Shown here in pieces: positions 34,222-41,595 of a DNA stretch of 42,714 nt; positions within the stretch are counted from its first letter, which is position 1, and every line of letters begins with the position of its first letter. The notes beneath the pieces are model-generated. The model had not been told where the DNA came from. It made no database searches and saw nothing but the letters and a program-made list of their open reading frames with translations. Source of the DNA: an uncultured Bacteroidaceae bacterium. GTDB taxonomy: Bacteria > Bacteroidota > Bacteroidia > Bacteroidales > Bacteroidaceae. Made by a program: the position numbers and the translations under genes. The stretch covers positions 1 through 42,714 of the forward strand of contig CAJOGQ010000023.1 in NCBI GenBank assembly GCA_905234125.1, written 5' to 3'.

Positions 34222-34631
34222 ACCTTAAAATGTTTTTTGATGATTAATACTGCGATTGCCAATAGGACAATCAAGACTATTCGCGAGACGAGAAAAAGTT
34301 TCCAGTTTGGGGGGCTTCGTGAAGGGAGTGTCTGAACGGACTCCATCTTAATAATGGTGTCATTGCTCAGATACACCTTGACGGTGTCCCTTTGCACCTT
34401 CACTCTCTCTCGCCAGTTCACAGTCCTTTCGATGATGCGCACCATGCTGTCGTTCTTCTCCACCAGCACCAGCACAGAGTCCGCCGTTTGCAATGTCATC
34501 GAGTCCACCTTCGTCATCCGTTGGTTTTCCACACTTTGCATCCGTGTTTCCACTGTGCTGGTTGTTCGGCAAGCGACCAACAACCACGTTGCGCAAAACA
34601 TCATCAAGACTACAATCAAAAGTTGTTTCAT
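34218..34631 (-). CDS. Small lipoprotein with C-terminal membrane helix (u-spanin-like)
   Basis: 137 residues with a signal sequence and lipobox LLVAC (Cys21) at the N-terminus, a ~90-residue polar region with heptad-like charged stretches (VEKNDSMVRIIERTVNWRE, VQRDTVKVYLSNDT), and one C-terminal TM helix (LFLVSRIVLIVLLAIAVLII) before a short basic tail. This is the layout of unimolecular spanins such as phage T1 gp11, which bridge outer and inner membrane to complete lysis. The neighbouring T7-lysozyme-type amidase supports that reading. Sequence similarity to known spanins was not tested; it could instead be an envelope protein of unrelated role. Confidence 0.6.
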   Translation of the reverse strand: MKQLLIVVLMMFCATWLLVACRTTSTVETRMQSVENQRMTKVDSMTLQTADSVLVLVEKNDSMVRIIERTVNWRERVKVQRDTVKVYLSNDTIIKMESVQTLPSRSPPNWKLFLVSRIVLIVLLAIAVLIIKKHFKV

Positions 34632-34763
34632 CGTGATTTGAGTTTGGAGAGTTGTACATTAAATCAAAGAGCTCTTTTGTCTTTCGACGGTGCAAAGTTA
34701 CGATGATGGAAAGTTGCCTTCCTAATCCGTGGAAAAGCCATACCGAAAAAAAAGAAAGAAAAA

Positions 34764-34788
34764 AGAGAACCCGTTGAATGAGTTCTCT
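34764..34788 (-). terminator. Intrinsic terminator after the 353-residue protein gene
   Basis: Minus strand: AGAGAACTC - ATTCAAC - GGGTTCTCT followed by a long U-rich run (34746-34764). It lies 36 nt after the stop at 34824, separating this gene from the spanin-like/HU/amidase genes. Confidence 0.85.
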
Positions 34789-34823
34789 TCGTGTCAGAGT
34801 GGCCATTTGCCGTAGGAATCGGA

Positions 34824-35885
34824 CTATAGAATGAATTTATTGAGGCGTTCTCTTTGGTCGCGTAATTTTGTAAAATATTCTGTGTCGTGGAAAGCCATTC
34901 CGATTTGGTGGCAAGCGAAATAGAGTGGATATTGCTTGAGGGAGGGATAATCACCCACTGGGGGTGGCTTAGATGGATCGAATGGCAATAAGGGGAATGT
35001 TTCTTCAAACTTCTGATACCCCATCTTCTTTGCATAGTTGTTAAATGTCCTCACAGGTGGGGTTTTCTTGGTCATGTACACTTTCGACTGAAGAAACTCA
35101 CAAAATGGCTTCCGTGATTTGTTGACCAAGATTCCCATGCGCGCGAACACATATAATAATAGCAGACAAAACTCCACGAACTTGTATTGTTTGCCATTCA
35201 ACATGCATGAGTTGTTGCTACCGAAAAACTTATTGTGAACGTCAATAATGCTGACGCCCAATTGCTTCTCGTTGATGATGGATGAGAAAATTCCGTCAGG
35301 TGGGTCGTTACCGTTATCCATGCCCTTTTCTGCATCTTTTTTTCGGTAGTCTTGACGCAATCCGTTCATGGTGTTGACAGCCTGCTTCAGCAGTTCTGTA
35401 ACCGTCACGATACCCTCTTCCGTCTTGTCCTTTTCATCAGGCACATCTCTTTTCTTGCTCTTGGTCTTTATCTTGTGACGAAATCCATGAAGCGGGTTCG
35501 GGGCAATGCCTTCAACAGTAACAGGATTGACGATAATCGGAATGTCAGCCGTTTTCCCTCCGCGTGCTCCGAGTCTGCCCCATCCGGGTAGTGGGCAGGT
35601 GAGTGCACTTTCACCCTTGACCACCACGCCCACCCTTCGTTCCATCGACAAGGAACGAGCGACTTCGATGGCACCCGAAGCACTCACACAACCTTCTCCG
35701 CCAAGCACCTTGACAGAAAACAAATCTTTAGGAATTGCATCTATCTGACTGCGGGTCAGACGTTGCACCACAATGGGAACCCTCTCATTCGGCAAGAAGA
35801 GCGACTTTCCTGCCAAAAGTGTTCCACCACAAATAGCGCGAGGTTTTGAACGGCTCCTCGCCAAGCCTTTCGACAATACTTTCAT
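34824..35885 (-). CDS. Protein with HU-like N-terminal motif and unknown C-terminal domain
   Basis: 353 residues from ATG 35885; an ATG at 35924 would add 13 residues and is not ruled out. Around residues 80-115 the stretch ALTCPLPGWGRLGARGGKT closely parallels SCPLPGLGHMRFGIRATT of the HU-like protein at 33646-34221, with a similar preceding helix region, so a divergent HU-like domain is likely. The linker is basic (HKIKTKSKKRDVPDEKDKTEEG). The C-terminal ~170 residues (from GVSIIDVHNKFFGSNNSC) show FCLLLLYVFARMGILVNKSRKPFCEFLQSKV and resemble no family I can name. It has its own terminator. Confidence 0.6.
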   Translation of the reverse strand: MKVLSKGLARSRSKPRAICGGTLLAGKSLFLPNERVPIVVQRLTRSQIDAIPKDLFSVKVLGGEGCVSASGAIEVARSLSMERRVGVVVKGESALTCPLPGWGRLGARGGKTADIPIIVNPVTVEGIAPNPLHGFRHKIKTKSKKRDVPDEKDKTEEGIVTVTELLKQAVNTMNGLRQDYRKKDAEKGMDNGNDPPDGIFSSIINEKQLGVSIIDVHNKFFGSNNSCMLNGKQYKFVEFCLLLLYVFARMGILVNKSRKPFCEFLQSKVYMTKKTPPVRTFNNYAKKMGYQKFEETFPLLPFDPSKPPPVGDYPSLKQYPLYFACHQIGMAFHDTEYFTKLRDQRERLNKFIL

Positions 35886-36272
35886 AAGGCGATGATATTT
35901 TATAGTTGAACATATACATATCATTGCCAGCGAATAGTAGTTATCGTGCCTTCTATGCTAAATGTCCTCCTGGACAAGATTCCCTCTTCGTGCCAGTGGT
36001 TAACCTTGACGGTGGCGGCATGCGGTTAGGGTCTCTGCAAGGCGTGTGATGATGTCATTGAAGGTGTGTGCCTCCGCACATATCCGAAACTGGTTGCAAA
36101 TGTAAGGACAATTTCGCTAACCGCAAAACTTTTTAACACTTTTCTTCTGCAAGATGACAAAAAAATCAGAATGTGCCACATTTGGGCATAGCCATCGCGA
36201 CCCCAGTTTTCTGCCAATATGTCAGATGCTTCCAGCCCCGTTTTTTCCACCTTAAAAATACCCCCTAAAAAT

Positions 36273-36352
36273 TTCCCAGTTAGGAAAAACTTTTTTCCTA
36301 GTTGGGAAAAATTTTTTTTCCAACTGGGCACCATTTTTTGCCCAATTGGGCA
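36273..36352. repeat. Four palindromes spaced exactly 22 bp apart
   Basis: TTCCCAGTTAGGAA (36273-36286), TTCCTAGTTGGGAA (36295-36308), TTTCCAACTGGGCA (36317-36330) and TGCCCAATTGGGCA (36339-36352) have centres at 36279.5, 36301.5, 36323.5 and 36345.5. They are joined by A/T-runs. The array lies in the 574-bp gap between the divergent genes at 35885 (minus) and 36459 (plus), about 107 bp before the latter. It looks like a multi-site protein-binding region. The minus-strand open frame across it has no family features and is not called. Confidence 0.88.
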
Positions 36353-36458
36353 CCCTATAGCCCACAAGCATTGACGGGAACAAAAAAATGCCAAAATGTC
36401 AGAAAAACGACTACGACGATTCTCGGCAGATTAAAAAGATATTGAATTCCTTCACGTA

Positions 36459-37019
36459 ATGACTAGATTAATGACTTTTCCAAGCAGTTATCATTCAAAA
36501 GAAGATCTTGAAAAAGCTATTGCAGAACAGAACGACACATCGGATGCCCATTCCATGAACATGATAGGATATACCTATATGGTTGACGAAGTGGTAGAAC
36601 CAGATTTCGTAGAATCCACCAAGTGGTTTATGAAGGCCGCTGAATTAAATGATGCCGAAGCACTAGATAGGGTTGGTGGTGCCTATTTTAATGGTTCTGG
36701 AGTTGAAAAGGATTTAGTAAAGGCTGTAAACTATTATAAGAAATCCATTGTTGCAGGTGGCTATGATTTTGCACTCTTAGACTTGGGATTGGCATATCTA
36801 AAAGGCGAAAGTGTGCCACGAAATGTTGAACACGGATATTCATTAATGATTCGAGCTGCCAAACAAGGAAATGCGCCTGCTCAATATAACATAGGCCGAA
36901 TATACCATCTAGGACCTGGTGTTGATGCGAATATGGATGAAGCCCTAAAATGGTATCGTATGAGTGCAGCACAAGATCATGAGCAAGCCATCGAATGGTT
37001 AAAGAAATTAGAAGAATAA
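36459..37019 (+). CDS. Sel1-like (TPR) repeat protein
   Basis: 186 residues, with four Sel1-type repeats readable: AHSMNMIGYTYMVDEVVEPDFVESTKWFMKAAE, ALDRVGGAYFNGSGVEKDLVKAVNYYKKS, ALLDLGLAYLKGESVPRNVEHGYSLMIRAA and AQYNIGRIYHLGPGVDANMDEALKWYRMSAA. Sel1 repeats are protein-interaction scaffolds, and the protein has no signal peptide, so it is probably cytoplasmic. AT-richer than core genes. A second ATG at 36471 is an alternative start. No partner is evident; next to SSB and restriction genes it may belong to the accessory island. Confidence 0.8.
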   Translation: MTRLMTFPSSYHSKEDLEKAIAEQNDTSDAHSMNMIGYTYMVDEVVEPDFVESTKWFMKAAELNDAEALDRVGGAYFNGSGVEKDLVKAVNYYKKSIVAGGYDFALLDLGLAYLKGESVPRNVEHGYSLMIRAAKQGNAPAQYNIGRIYHLGPGVDANMDEALKWYRMSAAQDHEQAIEWLKKLEE

Positions 37020-37061
37020 ATGGTGTGACAATGTCTTCAAAGGTATGTATTTCTTAAACAC

Positions 37062-37086
37062 AAAAAAGAGCGACCAAGTCGCTCTT
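37062..37086. terminator. Terminator between Sel1 and SSB-like genes
   Basis: AAGAGCGAC-CAA-GTCGCTCTT (37066-37086) with an A-run on its left: on the minus strand this is a 9-pair stem followed by TTTTTT, terminating the SSB-like gene. On the plus strand it follows the Sel1 stop but the U-tract is weak. Confidence 0.82.
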
Positions 37087-37107
37087 GAAGGAAAATGAAA
37101 GGAGTAA

Positions 37108-37488
37108 TCATTTACTCCTTTTCTTTGTTTCTTTCTTGGAAGAAGGCTTCTTTTTCTCCAAATCTGGAGCTTCATAGAAGTTGGTGGCTACAAGCACAAT
37201 TCGGTTGTGCTTAACACCTTCTTGGTCACTCCATTCTTCAGGCTTAAAGAATCCCTCCAAAGTCAGCATTGTACCTTTGGTGAGCTTGTTGAACGAGTCT
37301 GCGTTCTCGTTTTTACGCCATGCTTCCACGTTGATGAAAGCCGAAACACGGCTGCTGTTTTCATTGCTTTTCTCATTACGTGAGATGGCAAGAGCGAAAC
37401 GTGCAACTGAAGCGGATGAAAATTGACGGATTTCAGCATCATTGTTGGGTGTGTATGACAAGACTCTCCCAACAAAATCAGACAACAT
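37108..37488 (-). CDS. Single-stranded DNA-binding protein-like (OB fold)
   Basis: 126 residues, shorter than housekeeping SSB. The OB-fold pattern is readable: VGRVLSYTPNNDAE, SSASVARFALAISR, SRVSAFINVEAWRK, FNKLTKGTMLTLEGFFKPEEW and HNRIVLVATNFYE. The C-terminus is basic (EKKKPSSKKETKKRSK) and lacks the acidic DDDIPF-type tip of genomic SSB, as is usual for SSBs of mobile elements. It probably binds ssDNA during replication or transfer of an element. A terminator (37062-37086) follows it. Confidence 0.78.
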   Translation of the reverse strand: MLSDFVGRVLSYTPNNDAEIRQFSSASVARFALAISRNEKSNENSSRVSAFINVEAWRKNENADSFNKLTKGTMLTLEGFFKPEEWSDQEGVKHNRIVLVATNFYEAPDLEKKKPSSKKETKKRSK

Positions 37489-37871
37489 TCATGAAATCAG
37501 TTGACACTCTGAGTCTCTAAAGAGGTAAACACCCTCCAAAGAAGAACTCATCTTACGATATTCTGTTGTATTCCACAAAGGGTCACAATGGCGTTGTAGA
37601 TAGTGTGTGTAAGCATTATAGAATCAATAAAAAGGACGCTGATTAAAGAATTAAAAATCAGTTCAAAGCAGTATTATTTGACAAATTAGAAACAAAACAA
37701 CACCAAGATGGGCTAAAAAGCACAAAAATAACCAACATTTCATCTGTTAGTCATAGAAATATTGTATATTTGCAAGTGAAAAATTAACATCTCCAACCCG
37801 TGAGTATTGAGCTGTTGTCATGATTGGCAAAGGGTTGAAGAAAAGTGAATTAAAAGTTAAAACCAAAAAAT
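37489..37871. promoter_or_regulatory. Regulatory gap with TATATTTG -7 element at 37765-37772 (plus)
   Basis: No gene was seen in this AT-rich stretch. A plus-strand TATATTTG at 37765-37772 fits the TAnnTTTG consensus and could drive the 52-residue gene and the downstream restriction genes, with a leader of about 95 nt. No good -33 TTTG is present. Confidence 0.5.
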
Positions 37872-38030
37872 ATGGAAATTAAAGAAGCAGTACTTGACGA
37901 GATGATAGAATTCATGGAAGGCTTTCCCAAAGCGGCTTCTATGAATAATATGTCTATTCAGGTTGGCGAATATAAAGGATATAAAATGCGTGTTGAACTT
38001 GTGAAACCAGAGGAAAAACAAGAGCAATGA
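37872..38030 (+). CDS. Small hypothetical protein, 52 residues
   Basis: ATG at 37872 to TGA at 38030, starting MEIKEAVLDEMIEFMEGFPK, then MNNMSIQVGEYKGYKMRVELV and an acidic/Gln end. No family recognised. The sequence suggests a small alpha/beta fold, and the gene sits 138 nt upstream of the Mrr-like nuclease gene behind a plausible promoter. It may be a first gene of the restriction operon or a small regulator; this is position-based inference only. Confidence 0.5.
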   Translation: MEIKEAVLDEMIEFMEGFPKAASMNNMSIQVGEYKGYKMRVELVKPEEKQEQ

Positions 38031-38072
38031 AAACAAGTCCTTTAGAAGATTCTTCGTATAGTGTTCGGATAT

Positions 38073-38105
38073 CGTAGCAAAGGCGTAGCATAGGCGAAGC
38101 GTAGA
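38073..38105. repeat. 11-bp tandem repeat (3 units)
   Basis: CGTAGCAAAGG, CGTAGCATAGG and CGAAGCGTAGA follow one another without gaps, in the non-coding gap between the 52-residue gene and the Mrr-like gene. Noticeably richer in GC than its AT-rich surroundings. Confidence 0.75.
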
Positions 38106-38167
38106 GCAAGCTTATACCTTCGAAGATGGAAGAAGAGAGCAAGAAGAGTAATATAAAATTGCAATAA

Positions 38168-39079
38168 ATGAAAGCAGGTAAAGCATTGGAACAATTAGTT
38201 ATGGCTATTCAGGAGTATCAAAAGAATAATCCTGATACTCATATTGTGTCCAATGCCATACTGCGAGACCGAGCAGGTGTGGATAGAGAAATCGATGTTT
38301 TTGTTCGTAACACTTTCCAAGGTGAAAACATCGGTATAGCTTTTGAGTGCAAAGACTATAAAAGAAAGGTGGGAGTTAATATTGTCGATGAATTCAAAAG
38401 CAAATGCAATGATATTCCGGATATTCATAAAGGGATAATAGTTTCTCCCAGCGGATTTACAGAAGGAGCAAAGAAGAAAGCTCAATTCCTAGGAATAAGT
38501 TTATGCCAAATCGATAATGTTCCCCTAGAAGAATTATTAAACCCGTTTGATATCCTCTACACCCAATGTTCAGTTATGTTGTTTTCGGTTTTTCGTGCTG
38601 TATTAGAGAACTGTGATAAAATCGTGCAATTCTCAGACAGCGGTATCTATAACTGGTCAGATAATAAGAAGGTTAATATGGAATGTTATTTAACGGCTTT
38701 TTTGCGAAGCCACATGCCTTCTATCATCCCATTAGTACATAGATACCTGTATTCTAAAAGAACAATGTCTGGAGATGTTCCATTGACTATAACGCCACCT
38801 GATAGGTTTTATGTTTTTGACATAGAAGGAGGCAAGCATGTGGTAAAAGAGCTAATAATTTCTTTAAAAGTGTCTTTGAAAAGTGAGCTTCAAAAGATTA
38901 TTAAACAATCACTTTATATTAATACACTTAAAGAGTCGCCAGTAGTTCGTATCAGTGAGTACAAGCGAAAAGATGGTAAGAATTTTCTTCTATTACATGG
39001 AAATGATAAATATAGTGCATTTGTGAAAGACACAGATGGGAGCTATAAAGAAACTTTATTTGTAACACTAAGGTCATAG
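38168..39079 (+). CDS. Mrr-like restriction endonuclease-fold protein
   Basis: 303 residues. The N-terminal ~130 residues carry a PD-(D/E)XK core: GVDREIDVFV with Asp43, then IGIAFECKDYKRKV with E60 and K62, and a later IHKGIIVSPSGFTEGAKKKA strand-helix typical of Mrr-type nucleases. The C-terminal ~170 residues are not recognised. It lies 26 nt upstream of hsdM on the same strand, so it is probably expressed with the type I restriction genes, adding a second nuclease activity to the locus. AT-rich. Confidence 0.75.
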   Translation: MKAGKALEQLVMAIQEYQKNNPDTHIVSNAILRDRAGVDREIDVFVRNTFQGENIGIAFECKDYKRKVGVNIVDEFKSKCNDIPDIHKGIIVSPSGFTEGAKKKAQFLGISLCQIDNVPLEELLNPFDILYTQCSVMLFSVFRAVLENCDKIVQFSDSGIYNWSDNKKVNMECYLTAFLRSHMPSIIPLVHRYLYSKRTMSGDVPLTITPPDRFYVFDIEGGKHVVKELIISLKVSLKSELQKIIKQSLYINTLKESPVVRISEYKRKDGKNFLLLHGNDKYSAFVKDTDGSYKETLFVTLRS

Positions 39080-39105
39080 CATTTGATAAATTAACAAACA
39101 GCTAC

Positions 39106-41595
39106 ATGAACAAACAACAATTAGCAGCAAAAATATGGGCTTCGGCCAATAAGATGAGGTCGAAGATAGAGGCCAATGAGTATAAGGACTATATTTTAGG
39201 CTTTATCTTCTATAAGTTTCTGTCTGATAATGAAGTTCGACACCTAAAAGAGAAGGCGTATTGGTCGGATGAGGACATCAAAAATGACCTCAATGACCAA
39301 GATAAGGAGACTGTGCGCTATTGTCAGGATAACCTCGGGTATTTTATCTCCTATGATAATCTGTTCTCCACATGGCTTAGTATAGGCGTGGATTTCAGCG
39401 TCTCGAATGTGACAGATGCATTAAATGCGTTTACCACTCATATCAGTTCCGAACCTAACAAACGACGAGTTTTTAAAGATATTTTCAAGACACTTTCTGA
39501 CGGTATTACCAAACTAGGTGGAACACCTGCTGACCGCACCAAAGCCATTCGTCGTCTCATCAAACTTATCAAAGACATTCCTACCGACGGTAGTCAAGAC
39601 TACGATGTGTTGGGTTTCATTTATGAGTATCTGATTGAAAATTTTGCAGCTAATGCTGGTAAGAAAGCAGGAGAGTTTTACACCCCACACGAAGTATCGC
39701 TGTTGATGTCCGAAATTGTCGCCGCCCACTTGAAAGACCATAACCATATAGACATCTATGATCCCACCAGTGGTTCTGGTTCGTTGCTGATAAATATTGG
39801 TCGTGCCGTTGCCAAATACATGAAGGACAAATCGCAGGTGAAATACTTTGCGCAAGAACTAAAGGAAAACACCTTTAATCTGACGCGTATGAACCTAGTG
39901 ATGCGTGGTATTGATGCAGACAATATCCTAGTGCGCTGTGGTGATACGCTGGAAGATGATTGGCCCTTCTTTGAAGAAAGCGAGGATGGAAAAATCGTAG
40001 AAGGCACCTACAGCAAGAAGACGGTAGATGCTGTGGTAAGCAATCCACCGTATTCCCAAAGCTGGGATCCAAGAGGAAAGAAGGAAGACCCGCGTTTCAA
40101 AGACTATGGACTTGCTCCGAAGAGTAAAGCCGACTATGCGTTCTTATTGCACGACTTATGTCATATCAACGATGGCGGCATAGTTACCATCGTACTGCCC
40201 CATGGTGTTCTGTTCCGTCCCGGAGATGACTACAATATACGTAAGAATCTAATTGATAACAATAATATAGATGCCATCATAGGTTTGCCTGCCGACATTT
40301 TCTATGGCACAGGAATAGCTACCCTTATCATGGTATTGAAACGGCACCGCGACAATACCGATGTACTCATTGTTGATGCTTCACGTCTCTCAGTCAAGGA
40401 TGTCAAGAAGAACAAGCTTACGGCATCGGATATCCGTCGTATTGCCGACACGGTAATTAACCGCAACGAGGTGCCAAAGTTCTCACGCTTGGTAAGTCGG
40501 AAGACCATCCGCGAAGACAACGACTACAACCTCAACATTCCTCGCTATGTTGATTCGTCAGACGCGCCTGAAACTTGGGATGCCTACGCAACTATGTTTG
40601 GTGGAATTCCTAACCACGAGATAGATATGTTGGCCAACTACTGGAAAACGTTCCCGTCTCTTCGTGACAATTTGTTCTTTCCCAAAGAAGGGACTCCATG
40701 TTCTGAACTTGCAACGGAAGCTATCAGTAATACCATTCAGAACAATGCTGATGTGATAGAATGGAAGGAACAAATTGAAAAGGCAATAGAGTCCTTGCCC
40801 AATTACTTGCGTGAACGGCTTATTGGCAATATGTTTACCCTGAATGTGCATCGTGAAGAATCTATTCTTGCCGATAACATCTATCAACGATTGGATAGGC
40901 GACCTCTGCTTGATCGATACAATGCCTATCAGATACTTGACAACCAATGGACTCAGATATATGCTGATATTGAAATGCTTCAGACAGAAGGCTTTCAGGC
41001 ATCAAAAGTGGTTGAACCAAATATGGTTGTCAAGAAATCAAAAAATGAGAATGAGGATGATATCGAAGTTCAAAAAGGCTGGAAAGGACATATCTTACCA
41101 TTCAATTTAGTGCAACAAAACCTTCTTTGCGATGATTTGAAAGCACTGCACAATAAGCTGGAAGAGTTGAACGTGGCAGAAAGCAGATATTCCGAATTGA
41201 TGCAGGAATTACCTGATGAGGATAAAGAAACGTATTTGAACGACGACAACTCCGATTTCAACATTAAGCGCGTAACAGAAGCCCTTTGTGAGGTTTTTGC
41301 AGATATAAAGATTGGAAAAATTGTGCTCACGGAGAAGAACGTTAGTCAACAGATCCTCAAACATTCACTTTGGGAAAAACTTGCTGAGGGAAGTACTGAA
41401 TTTATTCTGGCACAAGTGGCAGGAAACATTGTGCTGCGAAAGATGCTAAAGAGTGATATTACACTTATGGAGAAAATTCTTCACGAAAAGACAAAAGTCA
41501 CTATTGAGAACCTAAGTGACGAGGAAGCACGTACACTACTATACGAAAAATGGATTCGTCCACTTCAAGACAATCTCCTTTCTTACCCGAAATAA
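39106..41595 (+). CDS. hsdM: Type I restriction-modification methyltransferase subunit HsdM, 3' frameshifted
   Basis: 829 residues as read. HsdM N-terminal domain (MNKQQLAAKIWASANKMRSKIEANEYKDYILGFIFYKFLS), SAM motif I YDPTSGSGSLLIN (Asp about 219) and catalytic SNPPYS (Asn about 313) are intact, so it is an N6-adenine methylase subunit. The frame ends abruptly at LLSYPK-stop. In the next frame the text continues LPEIIIERLATKVLALVAKYETGLVEVEQK...SDFDMQACSELKNTLANG, which looks like the normal HsdM C-terminus. One missing T near 41583 (CTTTCTTACCC for CTTTCTTTACCC) would explain it. About 60 residues are thus lost. Confidence 0.9.
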   Translation: MNKQQLAAKIWASANKMRSKIEANEYKDYILGFIFYKFLSDNEVRHLKEKAYWSDEDIKNDLNDQDKETVRYCQDNLGYFISYDNLFSTWLSIGVDFSVSNVTDALNAFTTHISSEPNKRRVFKDIFKTLSDGITKLGGTPADRTKAIRRLIKLIKDIPTDGSQDYDVLGFIYEYLIENFAANAGKKAGEFYTPHEVSLLMSEIVAAHLKDHNHIDIYDPTSGSGSLLINIGRAVAKYMKDKSQVKYFAQELKENTFNLTRMNLVMRGIDADNILVRCGDTLEDDWPFFEESEDGKIVEGTYSKKTVDAVVSNPPYSQSWDPRGKKEDPRFKDYGLAPKSKADYAFLLHDLCHINDGGIVTIVLPHGVLFRPGDDYNIRKNLIDNNNIDAIIGLPADIFYGTGIATLIMVLKRHRDNTDVLIVDASRLSVKDVKKNKLTASDIRRIADTVINRNEVPKFSRLVSRKTIREDNDYNLNIPRYVDSSDAPETWDAYATMFGGIPNHEIDMLANYWKTFPSLRDNLFFPKEGTPCSELATEAISNTIQNNADVIEWKEQIEKAIESLPNYLRERLIGNMFTLNVHREESILADNIYQRLDRRPLLDRYNAYQILDNQWTQIYADIEMLQTEGFQASKVVEPNMVVKKSKNENEDDIEVQKGWKGHILPFNLVQQNLLCDDLKALHNKLEELNVAESRYSELMQELPDEDKETYLNDDNSDFNIKRVTEALCEVFADIKIGKIVLTEKNVSQQILKHSLWEKLAEGSTEFILAQVAGNIVLRKMLKSDITLMEKILHEKTKVTIENLSDEEARTLLYEKWIRPLQDNLLSYPK

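Noticed and set aside
36026..36394. 122-codon minus-strand open frame across the palindrome array
   Set aside because: It reads through the 22-bp array as Lys/Phe-rich nonsense, lacks a promoter and domain signals, and its upstream half lies entirely in repeat DNA.
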